A stretch of DNA of 64,000 nt. Origin: Eutreptiella sp. 'Long Island Sound 2002' (Eukaryota > Euglenozoa > Euglenophyceae > Eutreptiales > Eutreptiaceae). A program made the translations under genes and the position numbers. The stretch spans positions 44,036,090-44,100,089 of the forward strand of contig OZ038382.1 in assembly GCA_964036045.1 (NCBI GenBank), in the 5' to 3' direction. Below are positions 44,601-52,424 of the stretch, piece by piece (within the stretch, counting starts at the first letter, position 1; the number at the start of each line of letters is the position of its first letter). The notes below the pieces were generated by a model, which saw nothing but the letters and a program-made list of their open reading frames with translations, was not told where the DNA came from and made no database searches.

Positions 44601-47446
44601 TGATACTTGCCGACACAATATCTCAAAATTGAATTCGGGACTTTCTGTCAAGTTATTGCAGCTCCCCCTTCAGCGTTCCGGGAAGGCATTGGAAGAAAAT
44701 TTAGAAGGGGCATCTTCCATATTTTTGCAAAAAAGTTTCATTTTGGTACGCCACATTTATTGGATTTTCAGGTTGCTGCGTGGTGGTTGGCTAGGCTGTA
44801 CGCGTGCCTTCGTAAAGTGGCACCTTTGGCTCTACCCGTTGAAGTTTTCGCTCTGGTCCACTGCCACCACACACCCACACTGCCATTGCACCCCCCGCCA
44901 CCCCCGCGCGCGCGCGCTCGCTCGCCTCGTCTCGTCAAGCCAAGGCATGGCTGGCTTGGCTTGGCATGGTATGGTATGGCTTGGTGTGAGAGCCAGGTGC
45001 TTTCATAATGAAGTGTGGTGATACTTGCCGACACAATATCTCAAAATTGAATTCGGGACTTTCTGTCAAGTTATTGCAGCTCCCCCTTCAGCGTTCCGGG
45101 AAGGCATTAGAAGAAAATTTAGAAGGGGCATGTTCCATATTTTTGCAAAAAAGTTTCATTTTGGTACGCCACATTTATTGGATTTTCAGGTTGCTGCGTG
45201 GTGGTTGGCTAGGCTGTACGCGTGCTTTCGTAAAGTGGCACCTTTCGCCCTACCCGTTGAAGTTTTCGCTCTGGTCCACTGCCACCACACACCCACACTG
45301 CCATTGCACCCCCCGCCACCCCCGCGCGCGCGCGCTCGCTCGCCTCGTCTCGTCAAGCCAAGGCATGGCTGGCTTGGCTTGGCATGGTATGGTATGGCTT
45401 GGTGTGAGAGCCAGGTGCTTTCATAATGAAGTGTGGTGATACTTGCCGACACAATATCTCAAAATTGAATTCGGGACTTTCTGTCAAGTTATTGCAGCCC
45501 CCCCTTCAGCGTTCCGGGGAGGCATTAGAAGAAAATTTAGAAGGGGCATGTTCCATATTTTTGCAAAAAAGTTTCATTTTGGTACGCCACATTTATTGGA
45601 TTTTCAGGTTGCTGCGTGGTGGTTGGCTAGGCTGTACGCGTGCTTTCGTAAAGTGGCACCTTTCGCCCTACCCGTTGAAGTTTTCGCTCTGGTCCACTGC
45701 CACCACACACCCACACTGCCATTGCACCCCCCGCCACCCCCGCGCGCGCGCGCTCGCTCGCCTCGTCTCGTCAAGCCAAGGCATGGCTGGCTTGGCTTGG
45801 CATGGTATGGTATGGCTTGGTGTGAGAGCCAGGTGCTTTCATAATGAAGTGTGGTGATACTTGCCGACACAATATCTCAAAATTGAATTCGGGACTTTCT
45901 GTCAAGTTATTGCAGCTCCCCCTTCAGCGTTCCGGGAAGGCATTGGAAGAAAATTTAGAAGGGGCATGTTCCATATTTTTGCAAAAAAGTTTCATTTTGG
46001 TACCCCACATTTATTGGATTTTCAGGTTGCTGCGTGGTGGTTGGCTAGGCTGTACGCGTGCTTTCGTAAAGTGGCACCTTTCGCCCTACCCGTTGAAGTT
46101 TTCGCTCTGGTCCACTGCCACCACACACCCACACTGCCATTGCACCCCCCGCCACCCCCGCGCGCGCGCGCTCGCTCGCCTCGTCTCGTCAAGCCAAGGC
46201 ATGGCTGGCTTGGCTTGGCATGGTATGGTATGGCTTGGTGTGAGAGCCAGGTGCTTTCATAATGAAGTGTGGTGATACTTGCCGACACAATATCTCAAAA
46301 TTGAATTCGGGACTTTCTGTCAAGTTATTGCAGCTCCCCCTTCAGCGTTCCGGGAAGGCATTAGAAGAAAATTTAGAAGGGGCATGTTCCATATTTTTGC
46401 AAAAAAGTTTCATTTTGGTACGCCACATTTATTGGATTTTCAGGTTGCTGCGTGGTGGTTGGCTAGGCTGTACGCGTGCTTTCGTAAAGTGGCACCTTTT
46501 GCCCTACCCGTTGAAGTTTTTGCTCTGGTCCACTGCCACCACACACCCACACTGCCATTGCACCCCCCGCCACCCCCGCGCGCACGCGCTCGCTCGCCTC
46601 GTCTCGTCAAGCCAAGGCATGGCTGGCTTGGCTTGGCATGGTATGGTATGGCTTGGTGTGAGAGCCAGGTGCTTTCATAATGAAGTGTGGTGATACTTGC
46701 CGACACAATATCTCAAAATTGAATTCGGGACTTTCTGTCAAGGTATTGCAGCTCCCCCTTCAGCGTTCCGGGAAGGCATTAGAAGAAAATTTAGAAGGGG
46801 CATGTTCCATATTTTTGCAAAAAAGTTTCATTTTGGTACGCCACATTTATTGGATTTTCAGGTTGCTGCGTGGTGGTTGACTAGGCTGTACGCGTGCTTT
46901 CGTAAAGTGGCACCTTTCGCCCTACCCGTTGAAGTTTTCGCTCTGGTCCACTGCCACCACACACCCACACTGCCATTGCACCCCCCGCCACCCCCGCGCG
47001 CGCGCGCTCGCTCGCCTCGTCTCGTCAAGCCAAGGCATGGCTGGCTTGGCCTGGCATGGTATGGTATGGCTTGGTGTGAGAGCCAGGTGCTTTCATAATG
47101 AAGTGTGGTGATACTTGCCGACACAATATCTCAAAATTGAATTCGGGACTTTCTGTCAAGTTATTGCAGCTCCCCCTTCAGCGTTCCGGGAAGGCATTAG
47201 AAGAAAATTTAGAAGGGGCATGTTCCATATTTTTGCAAAAAAGTTTCATTTTGGTACGCCACATTTATTGGATTTTCAGGTTGCTGCGTGGTGGTTGGCT
47301 AGGCTGTACGCGTGCTTTCGTAAAGTGGCACCTTTCGCCCTACCCGTTGAAGTTTTCGCTCTCGTCCACTGCCACCACACACCCACACTGCCATTGCACC
47401 GCCCGCCACCCCCGCGCGCGCGCGCTCGCTCGCCTCGTCTCGTCAA

Positions 47447-47833
47447 TCGGATTTACCCGAATAGGTGAGGAGGAAAGAAGAGATGGCGAAGCAATAGCAC
47501 TACACAAGACACATATATGGGCCAACTCCTTAAAACCGGTTTGTTTTCTCTGTTTTCTGCTCTTTTGGTGCCCTTTGTTACCTGTCATTGAAACGGGCAC
47601 CCTCAAAATATACACAAAAATGGTATTATACATGAAAAATGAATTTTTTGACCTCAAATACCCCCTCATGGGGTTTGAACCCACACTCTACAAACCTTAG
47701 AGGTGCGTTTTACCTCTAAGCTACGACCTGTCGTCCACGATCTCAGAGAAAACCGTAGTATAATAAAAAAATTGGAAAATCAGTACTCCTTACATGCTCC
47801 AACCACTATTAACCTCCCATGCTCTTAAAACCG
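47447..47833. repeat. Left inverted terminal repeat of the DIRS element
   Basis: Positions 47496-47833 (338 bases) are the reverse complement of 52075-52412 with only a few mismatches, clustered at the outer end (ACACAT against CCCCAT) plus one in the A-run near 47770. Positions 47447-47495 are an extra terminal segment unique to this side, present a second time only in the internal complementary region. Unequal outer extensions are a known feature of DIRS1 termini. Confidence 0.92.
47661..47727 (-). other. tRNA-like segment in the left inverted repeat
   Basis: This is the reverse-complement copy of 52181-52247. A-box-like TAGCTTAGAGG lies at 47713-47723 and B-box GGTTCAAACCC at 47671-47681 on the minus strand. 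See the right-hand copy for the structural assessment. Confidence 0.6.
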
Positions 47834-47904
47834 TGGCAACCGACGACCCAAGTGTCAACTGCTTTTCACGGTGAGCGAAGAACTTAAGGGAGGGACAGGG
47901 TGGG

Positions 47905-48016
47905 CATATATGTGTCTTGTGTAGTGCTATTGCTTCGCCATCTCTTCTTTCCTCCTCACCTATTCGGGTAAATCCGAGCTGGCTCAGCTAGCACTACACA
48001 ATCCCCATATATGGGC
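47905..48016. repeat. Internal complementary region of the DIRS element
   Basis: Positions 47905-47977 are the exact reverse complement of the left terminus (47447-47519). Positions 47978-48016 are the exact reverse complement of the right terminus (52386-52424). The junction between 47977 and 47978 therefore mirrors the joined ends of the element. In DIRS-1 this region templates completion of the termini and formation of a circular intermediate. It lies just past the recombinase stop codon, at the 3' end of the transcript. Confidence 0.95.
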
Positions 48017-48064
48017 AACAGAACGGAAGAACTGAGCTCCCGTGAACTGAACCCTTCATAAGGA

Positions 48065-50263
48065 TTAATTAATCGCCAGGCGTGAAGCGCGCGCCGCTTC
48101 TCCAGTCGCCAGATCAGGAGGGACCAGAATTTGCGCGATGCGCAACAGAGCTCTGGTCCTGTCGTAAAACTTTCTGAATGTATCGTAACAGGACCAATCA
48201 CCCAATGCTGCTACCACATGCGGATCCACGCCAAGATAGATTAGTGCAGTTGCTGCTGCTCCTCGTGTAGAATGCGCGGAAAACGAATCCGCCTCCAGTT
48301 CCCCCAATTCCAGTAGGTGTTTCCTTAACCAGCGAGTAGTGAGACCGTTGATGGTATCAGATGATAAAGGCTTCCGCGGCTTTCGTAGGGACACAAAAAT
48401 CTCAGAACCCTCGTAATCACCAGTAGCCTCCAAATAACGCGCTAAGCAGCGCTGCGGATCAATTGACGGTGGCGTAACATTGTGAATAGGATAACGTGCA
48501 TAGTATCTTCTCCCTTTGCGCTTAGCAGAAATGAACCAAGGCTGAGCAGCACGTTGGATATCCCTACGTGATCGCGCCAGATCAACGCCTCGGAACAAGG
48601 CAAAGAATCTCAAGGACAAAATGGCTTGCAAGCGTAGCTGAGCTTCCGTCTCCACAGGTTGCTGATGCATGACTTGTATAAGACGCCGTACATCATAGAA
48701 ACGATGATAATGAGGAACACTGACGAACCAGTCACGTTTCAAGTTGCGTAGCATACCCTCGAAACGTAGTTGCGAAAAGCACGGGAATAAACACACTGCT
48801 GAATACGCCATACGCCCAGCACTTAAAGAATGCGTGCGTGAAAACTTTAAAAGTTGCACCGCCACCGTCATCAGTGGGATTTGACCAAAGCGCTCCACCT
48901 TCAACAGTGGAGCAAGTGCCGCGTCTTGTAACAAGAACGTACCAAACATGTGCCACGCAGAATTGTAACGTTTCAAGGTGTCCTTCCCGATTTCATTGAT
49001 GATAAGCGTCGCCTCTTCGTTGGTAGCTCCTCGCAATTGATAGTATTCACGCAAACATACGCCAAGGTCAACACGAAACGTGGTTGTGTCTCCGTGCCGT
49101 CTGGCATTTGCAAACGGAACTCCGACGTGTTCACTGCGAACTTCACGTGTTTCATCAATAGGTTCCACCAAACCTCGCGCGGCCTGTACGGCAGAGCCAT
49201 GAGAACCTTCACCCCTGGTGACTCCAACACTTTGTTGACCAACTGAGGTATGTGCTTGAACGGTGGGAAGACCCACCCCGGTGAAAGTAAAGTTAGATTC
49301 TGGGAGAAGACATCGATGGCGTAAGCCCCCGGCTGAGGACACGGACTGACGAACTTGCTGCACACCGCATTGGAACTCCTTGACATCCAATCGATTTCCG
49401 GCTGAATCCAACTTTTGAATCCCTCCAGGATCCAAGTCAACACGTCCGACGGGAAGGTAGCCTCCGACGGTGTCCAACGAAGCCGAGACCAAATGTCCGC
49501 CGGATTCACCGAGGTGTGCACGTAAAACGGTTGAATCTCGATGCGATTGGCTTGTGTAAAATTCCACAGTTGGAGAATCAATGCGTTGAACCGCGGCTTG
49601 CGACCTCCCCACTTGCGGAGATACCAGTAAAGGACCATTGAGTCGGTGAAAAATCGCAGCGTGGTGTCCCTCAGCGCATACGCTTGAATAGTCAGTAGGG
49701 CTCCCCTGAACTCTTTGACGTTTATGTGTTCCTCCCGATTCAGGAACCAACCGAACGCTGCTTGGGCATTCCCTTGAAGGACTCCGCCCCACGCCAGATC
49801 CGACGCGTCCGAGTACATGTCCCTGACGTGACCCATGGAAACTACGAAGGTGCGTCCCTTCCACTGGTGTAACTCGTCCGCCAGATCCATCAACTGACGT
49901 GACACGCGCTCCGGGAGCGCCACGTCTGCTTCCCAGCCAGTTTGGGCTGCCACCGCCACGTGCACCGCCAGGGCGTCGCTGAGGAGTCGGATATGGGGCA
50001 TGGCGAACAACAAGGAACGGATTCTTCCAAGAACGGAGGCGCATCGCCTCACTGATGGTGTGTGACTGTGTGCCAGTCTGTTCACGTCCCGAAAAATTGC
50101 TTGTAGGCGCTTTGGAGGTACCGCGACGAATCCTTCCCTGAAGTTTAGCATAAAACCAAGCATTATAATTTCTTGAGACGGCTCCAAACATGATTTTGGG
50201 ACATTGACCAATATACCCAACCGATGCAAAAGTTGTACCAAAAAACGTGTGTGTTCCAGACAT
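48065..50263 (-). CDS. Tyrosine recombinase (DIRS integrase)
   Basis: The enzyme integrates the circular cDNA by strand exchange. The catalytic domain occupies about residues 415-712. Arg558 lies in ALFRGVDLARSRR, His664 and Arg667 in SAHSTRGAAATAL, and the nucleophile is probably Tyr700 in TFRKFYDR; basic residues near 581-586 may supply the catalytic Lys. The ORF is 732 codons from an ATG at 50263, but the first 380 or so codons overlap the RT/RNase H frame and look unlike a known domain. No ATG lies between residue 74 and residue 439, so the natural start is unclear: the upstream ATG, a frameshift from the RT ORF, or a non-AUG start. Overlapping RT and recombinase frames are common in DIRS elements. 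The stop is followed closely by the internal complementary region. Confidence 0.9.
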   Translation of the reverse strand: MSGTHTFFGTTFASVGYIGQCPKIMFGAVSRNYNAWFYAKLQGRIRRGTSKAPTSNFSGREQTGTQSHTISEAMRLRSWKNPFLVVRHAPYPTPQRRPGGARGGGSPNWLGSRRGAPGARVTSVDGSGGRVTPVEGTHLRSFHGSRQGHVLGRVGSGVGRSPSRECPSSVRLVPESGGTHKRQRVQGSPTDYSSVCAEGHHAAIFHRLNGPLLVSPQVGRSQAAVQRIDSPTVEFYTSQSHRDSTVLRAHLGESGGHLVSASLDTVGGYLPVGRVDLDPGGIQKLDSAGNRLDVKEFQCGVQQVRQSVSSAGGLRHRCLLPESNFTFTGVGLPTVQAHTSVGQQSVGVTRGEGSHGSAVQAARGLVEPIDETREVRSEHVGVPFANARRHGDTTTFRVDLGVCLREYYQLRGATNEEATLIINEIGKDTLKRYNSAWHMFGTFLLQDAALAPLLKVERFGQIPLMTVAVQLLKFSRTHSLSAGRMAYSAVCLFPCFSQLRFEGMLRNLKRDWFVSVPHYHRFYDVRRLIQVMHQQPVETEAQLRLQAILSLRFFALFRGVDLARSRRDIQRAAQPWFISAKRKGRRYYARYPIHNVTPPSIDPQRCLARYLEATGDYEGSEIFVSLRKPRKPLSSDTINGLTTRWLRKHLLELGELEADSFSAHSTRGAAATALIYLGVDPHVVAALGDWSCYDTFRKFYDRTRALLRIAQILVPPDLATGEAARASRLAIN

Positions 50264-51006
50264 TCACGGTAAGTATTGCCAATGATGAGCCAATCGTCCA
50301 AGTAGACCCAAACGAGTGCCCCGTGTTCGCGCACGGCATTTAAAATTGGTTGCATGAGGCGTTGCCATTCCCGTGGTGCAACGTTTAATCCAAACGGCAA
50401 AACGCACCACCTGTAAAATTCACCGTCGACGTAGACCCCCAAATAAGGTCGATCCCGCGGATGGATACCCATGTGAAAATAAGCGCTTTTCAGGTCAATT
50501 TTGCAAGCATACTGACCGGGTCTCAAGAACGGTAAAATGCCCCACAGAGTGACCAAATGAAAATAGGTGGTCTGTACAAACTGGTTCACGTTCTTCAAAT
50601 TGGTGATAGGTCGACGGCCTCCCTCAGGATGTGCCTCGTCTGACGCTTTGTCCACTGCGAACATACTTGCACAACACTTAATGTCTTTTCGCTCGACGCG
50701 TTCCATGCAACCCTGTTGCACTGCATCTAACACGTGTTTTACCAATTCAGGGTCGGTTACCTCTGCGTGGGAAGAACGAGGACGGAAGTCGTCGGTTGGC
50801 CGATCCGGATCAAAACCGCCAACCCAATCCAGCTGCAGCCCATTGCGAATCACCGACGCCGCGTATGTGTCCTTCAACGTTCCCCATTCATGCAATTGTG
50901 CACGACAGCGCAAATAGAGTGGCATGTGGGGATGGATCGGCGGTGGCACGCACACGGCTGGTGCCAATAAATCCTCTACAGTCAAGCTACTGCTGTGGTC
51001 GTTCAT
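48973..51006 (-). CDS. Reverse transcriptase / RNase H / methyltransferase-like protein of the DIRS element
   Basis: The ORF has 677 codons from an ATG at 51006 and overlaps the end of the Gag-like ORF by 20 bases. RT spans about residues 75-300, with the first catalytic Asp171 in KIDLKSAYFH and the YLDD motif at 235-238. RNase H spans about 395-508 with Asp400, Glu432, Asp455 and Asp504 (NPADIWSR). A methyltransferase-like module at about 564-620 has DVFSQN, FPPF and REVWWNLLM. This order is characteristic of DIRS1-group elements. The end overlaps the recombinase ORF in another frame. All key residues are present, so the enzyme is plausibly active. Confidence 0.95.
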   Translation of the reverse strand: MNDHSSSLTVEDLLAPAVCVPPPIHPHMPLYLRCRAQLHEWGTLKDTYAASVIRNGLQLDWVGGFDPDRPTDDFRPRSSHAEVTDPELVKHVLDAVQQGCMERVERKDIKCCASMFAVDKASDEAHPEGGRRPITNLKNVNQFVQTTYFHLVTLWGILPFLRPGQYACKIDLKSAYFHMGIHPRDRPYLGVYVDGEFYRWCVLPFGLNVAPREWQRLMQPILNAVREHGALVWVYLDDWLIIGNTYRECLEHTRFLVQLLHRLGILVNVPKSCLEPSQEIIMLGFMLNFREGFVAVPPKRLQAIFRDVNRLAHSHTPSVRRCASVLGRIRSLLFAMPHIRLLSDALAVHVAVAAQTGWEADVALPERVSRQLMDLADELHQWKGRTFVVSMGHVRDMYSDASDLAWGGVLQGNAQAAFGWFLNREEHINVKEFRGALLTIQAYALRDTTLRFFTDSMVLYWYLRKWGGRKPRFNALILQLWNFTQANRIEIQPFYVHTSVNPADIWSRLRWTPSEATFPSDVLTWILEGFKSWIQPEIDWMSRSSNAVCSKFVSPCPQPGAYAIDVFSQNLTLLSPGWVFPPFKHIPQLVNKVLESPGVKVLMALPYRPREVWWNLLMKHVKFAVNTSEFRLQMPDGTETQPRFVLTLAYVCVNTINCEELPTKRRRLSSMKSGRTP

Positions 51007-51973
51007 CTAACTTGTCGTTACGTGGCACAAATCTTTGGGTGAAACCCTTACCTTTGCCTTTGCCTCCTTTGCCAGATCTCCGTGGATCAAAACGACCTCG
51101 TGTTGAAAACGAACGGAAAGAACTACGATGCGAGTAAGGGGAGAAACGCGTGCCTCTCAGGTCTTTTTGTAATTTGTTGCGCGACTGAAGTAGTGACATG
51201 TCATCCTTCGAGAGTAACTCTGGTGCAATCGCAGGTTGTTCAAACCGTTTATCTACTGCCACTCGCCGGGAGCTTTGGATGCTGTAGTCCAACGCACCCA
51301 ACATTGCAAACAAATGTTCACATAGTACCAATGAAACAGGTGCTTCCGGAGCTACCGTTGTGTCTTCTTCGCGTGCTAAGACTACTCCCAGGACTCGCAT
51401 GGCGTCTTTTACCTGTTGTTCCCAACGACGCTTCTCCGCGTCCGCTGGATGTTTGTGCGTTGGCGCGTTATTAACAGCTGCCCTATGGAACTCGTCGAAC
51501 ACTGGAAGGTGCTTCAACATCTTTTTTCTGCGAAACTCGTCTTGCAAAACCTTTCGCTCTTCCAGGAGTGCAGACAAGCGTGAAGGAAGCGACAGAACCT
51601 CATCGCGCCACACGAACGTGGACTCCTTGTCCGACGCGGGGCCAGCGTGGTCCTTGGGACCGCTCAAAGTTTCGCATGCCAAGAAGACGTCTTCTCGATG
51701 CGACGACGTTCCTGTTCTGCCAATGTCGTCGCCCTTTAAAGTGAGTAAGGCATCACGAACCAAGGCCATCGTGTCTTTGACAGTGGCCAGTGTTTTCTTT
51801 CCTGTAAGTTTGGAATACAGTGACGCTGCCTGCCAAGGACTGAGACCACTCATTGCGCCTTCCTTTGCCAACTGTGCTGCATGTTCCAACGACTCAGAAC
51901 TCAGGTTCCACGCCGAATCCGGCAATTTCAGCACGAACTCGTGAAAATCCAGTGTCTCACTTCCCTCTGTCAT
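50987..51973 (-). CDS. Gag-like protein of the DIRS element
   Basis: The ORF has 328 codons from an ATG at 51973 with A at -3, the first ORF after the leader. Residues 1-270 are mixed helical with no recognisable zinc knuckle. The C-terminal 50 residues are strongly basic and rich in Arg, Ser and Gly (RSFSTRGRFDPRR, then a GKGGKGKGKG run), suitable for RNA binding. Position and composition match ORF1 of DIRS elements. It ends with TAG at 50987, 20 bases inside the RT ORF. Confidence 0.8.
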   Translation of the reverse strand: MTEGSETLDFHEFVLKLPDSAWNLSSESLEHAAQLAKEGAMSGLSPWQAASLYSKLTGKKTLATVKDTMALVRDALLTLKGDDIGRTGTSSHREDVFLACETLSGPKDHAGPASDKESTFVWRDEVLSLPSRLSALLEERKVLQDEFRRKKMLKHLPVFDEFHRAAVNNAPTHKHPADAEKRRWEQQVKDAMRVLGVVLAREEDTTVAPEAPVSLVLCEHLFAMLGALDYSIQSSRRVAVDKRFEQPAIAPELLSKDDMSLLQSRNKLQKDLRGTRFSPYSHRSSFRSFSTRGRFDPRRSGKGGKGKGKGFTQRFVPRNDKLDERPQQ

Positions 51974-52074
51974 TTTGTTAAAATTTTATATCCTTAAAAC
52001 AATTTGGATTGCATCAGAAATCAAAGCTCTGGGTACAGCAAATCACTAGTTGAACAACTCAGTGAGCGCGTGAC
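51974..52074 (-). other. Leader between the right inverted repeat and the DIRS Gag-like ORF
   Basis: About 100 AT-rich bases with no ORF or motif I recognise; probably the 5' UTR. Confidence 0.5.
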
Positions 52075-52424
52075 CGGTTTTAAGAGCATGGGAGGTTAAT
52101 AGTGGTTGGAGCATGTAAGGAGTACTGATTTTCCAAATTTTTTATTATACTACGGTTTTCTCTGAGATCGTGGACGACAGGTCGTAGCTTAGAGGTAAAA
52201 CGCACCTCTAAGGTTTGTAGAGTGTGGGTTCAAACCCCATGAGGGGGTATTTGAGGTCAAAAAATTCATTTTTCATGTATAATACCATTTTTGTGTATAT
52301 TTTGAGGGTGCCCGTTTCAATGACAGGTAACAAAGGGCACCAAAAGAGCAGAAAACAGAGAAAACAAACCGGTTTTAAGGAGTTGGCCCATATATGGGGA
52401 TTGTGTAGTGCTAGCTGAGCCAGC
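52075..52424. repeat. Right inverted terminal repeat of the DIRS element
   Basis: Positions 52075-52412 pair with 47833-47496. The last 12 bases (52413-52424, GCTGAGCCAGC at the end) are unique to this side and occur again only, inverted, in the internal complementary region at 47978. The minus-strand transcript should start within or near this repeat. Confidence 0.92.
52181..52247 (+). other. tRNA-like segment in the right inverted repeat
   Basis: TAGCTTAGAGG at 52185-52195 resembles a Pol III A box, and GGTTCAAACCC at 52227-52237 matches the B-box consensus GGTTCRANNCC exactly. The T-arm folds (GTGGG, loop TTCAAAC, CCCAT) and CTCTA/TAGAG can form an anticodon-like stem with a 7-base loop. 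The D-stem has one mismatch and no acceptor stem forms, so it is not a functional tRNA gene. It may be a tRNA-derived relic or an internal Pol III promoter. Confidence 0.6.

Larger units (their letters stand above)
21609..47446. repeat. 418-bp satellite array, block B (about 61.8 copies)
   Basis: This is the same unit and orientation as block A. Three units differ in length: 25782 (416 bp, loss near 25861 in the TTCAGCGTTCC segment), 28288 (419 bp, extra T near 28436) and the unit starting about 31633 (417 bp, AGAGGAAATTT near 31735). All other units are 418 bp. Unit 23274 has TTCGTTAAG in place of TTCGTAAAG, which closes the long frame. The block ends at 47446 within CGTCAAGCCAAGG, where the DIRS element is inserted. 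Confidence 0.98.
47447..52424 (-). mobile_element. Complete DIRS1-type tyrosine-recombinase retroelement
   Basis: The 4978-bp element has inverted terminal repeats, an internal complementary region at 47905-48016, and three overlapping minus-strand ORFs (Gag-like; RT/RNase H/methyltransferase-like; tyrosine recombinase). Its ends are fixed independently in two ways. The satellite reads through as TCAA|GCCAAGG with no bases lost or duplicated. The internal complementary region places the complements of the first base (T47447) and last base (C52424) next to each other. There is no target-site duplication, as expected for recombinase-mediated integration. All three frames are open, so it may be functional. 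Confidence 0.95.

Noticed and set aside
50567-50917. Plus-strand ORFs opposite the DIRS RT and Gag-like genes (also 51360-51944, 50796-51137)
   Set aside because: They are antisense to well-supported coding sequence and show no domains.
52181-52247. Functional tRNA gene
   Set aside because: There is no acceptor stem, the D-stem has a mismatch and position 33 of the anticodon-like loop is not T. Only the promoter-like boxes and two arms are supported.
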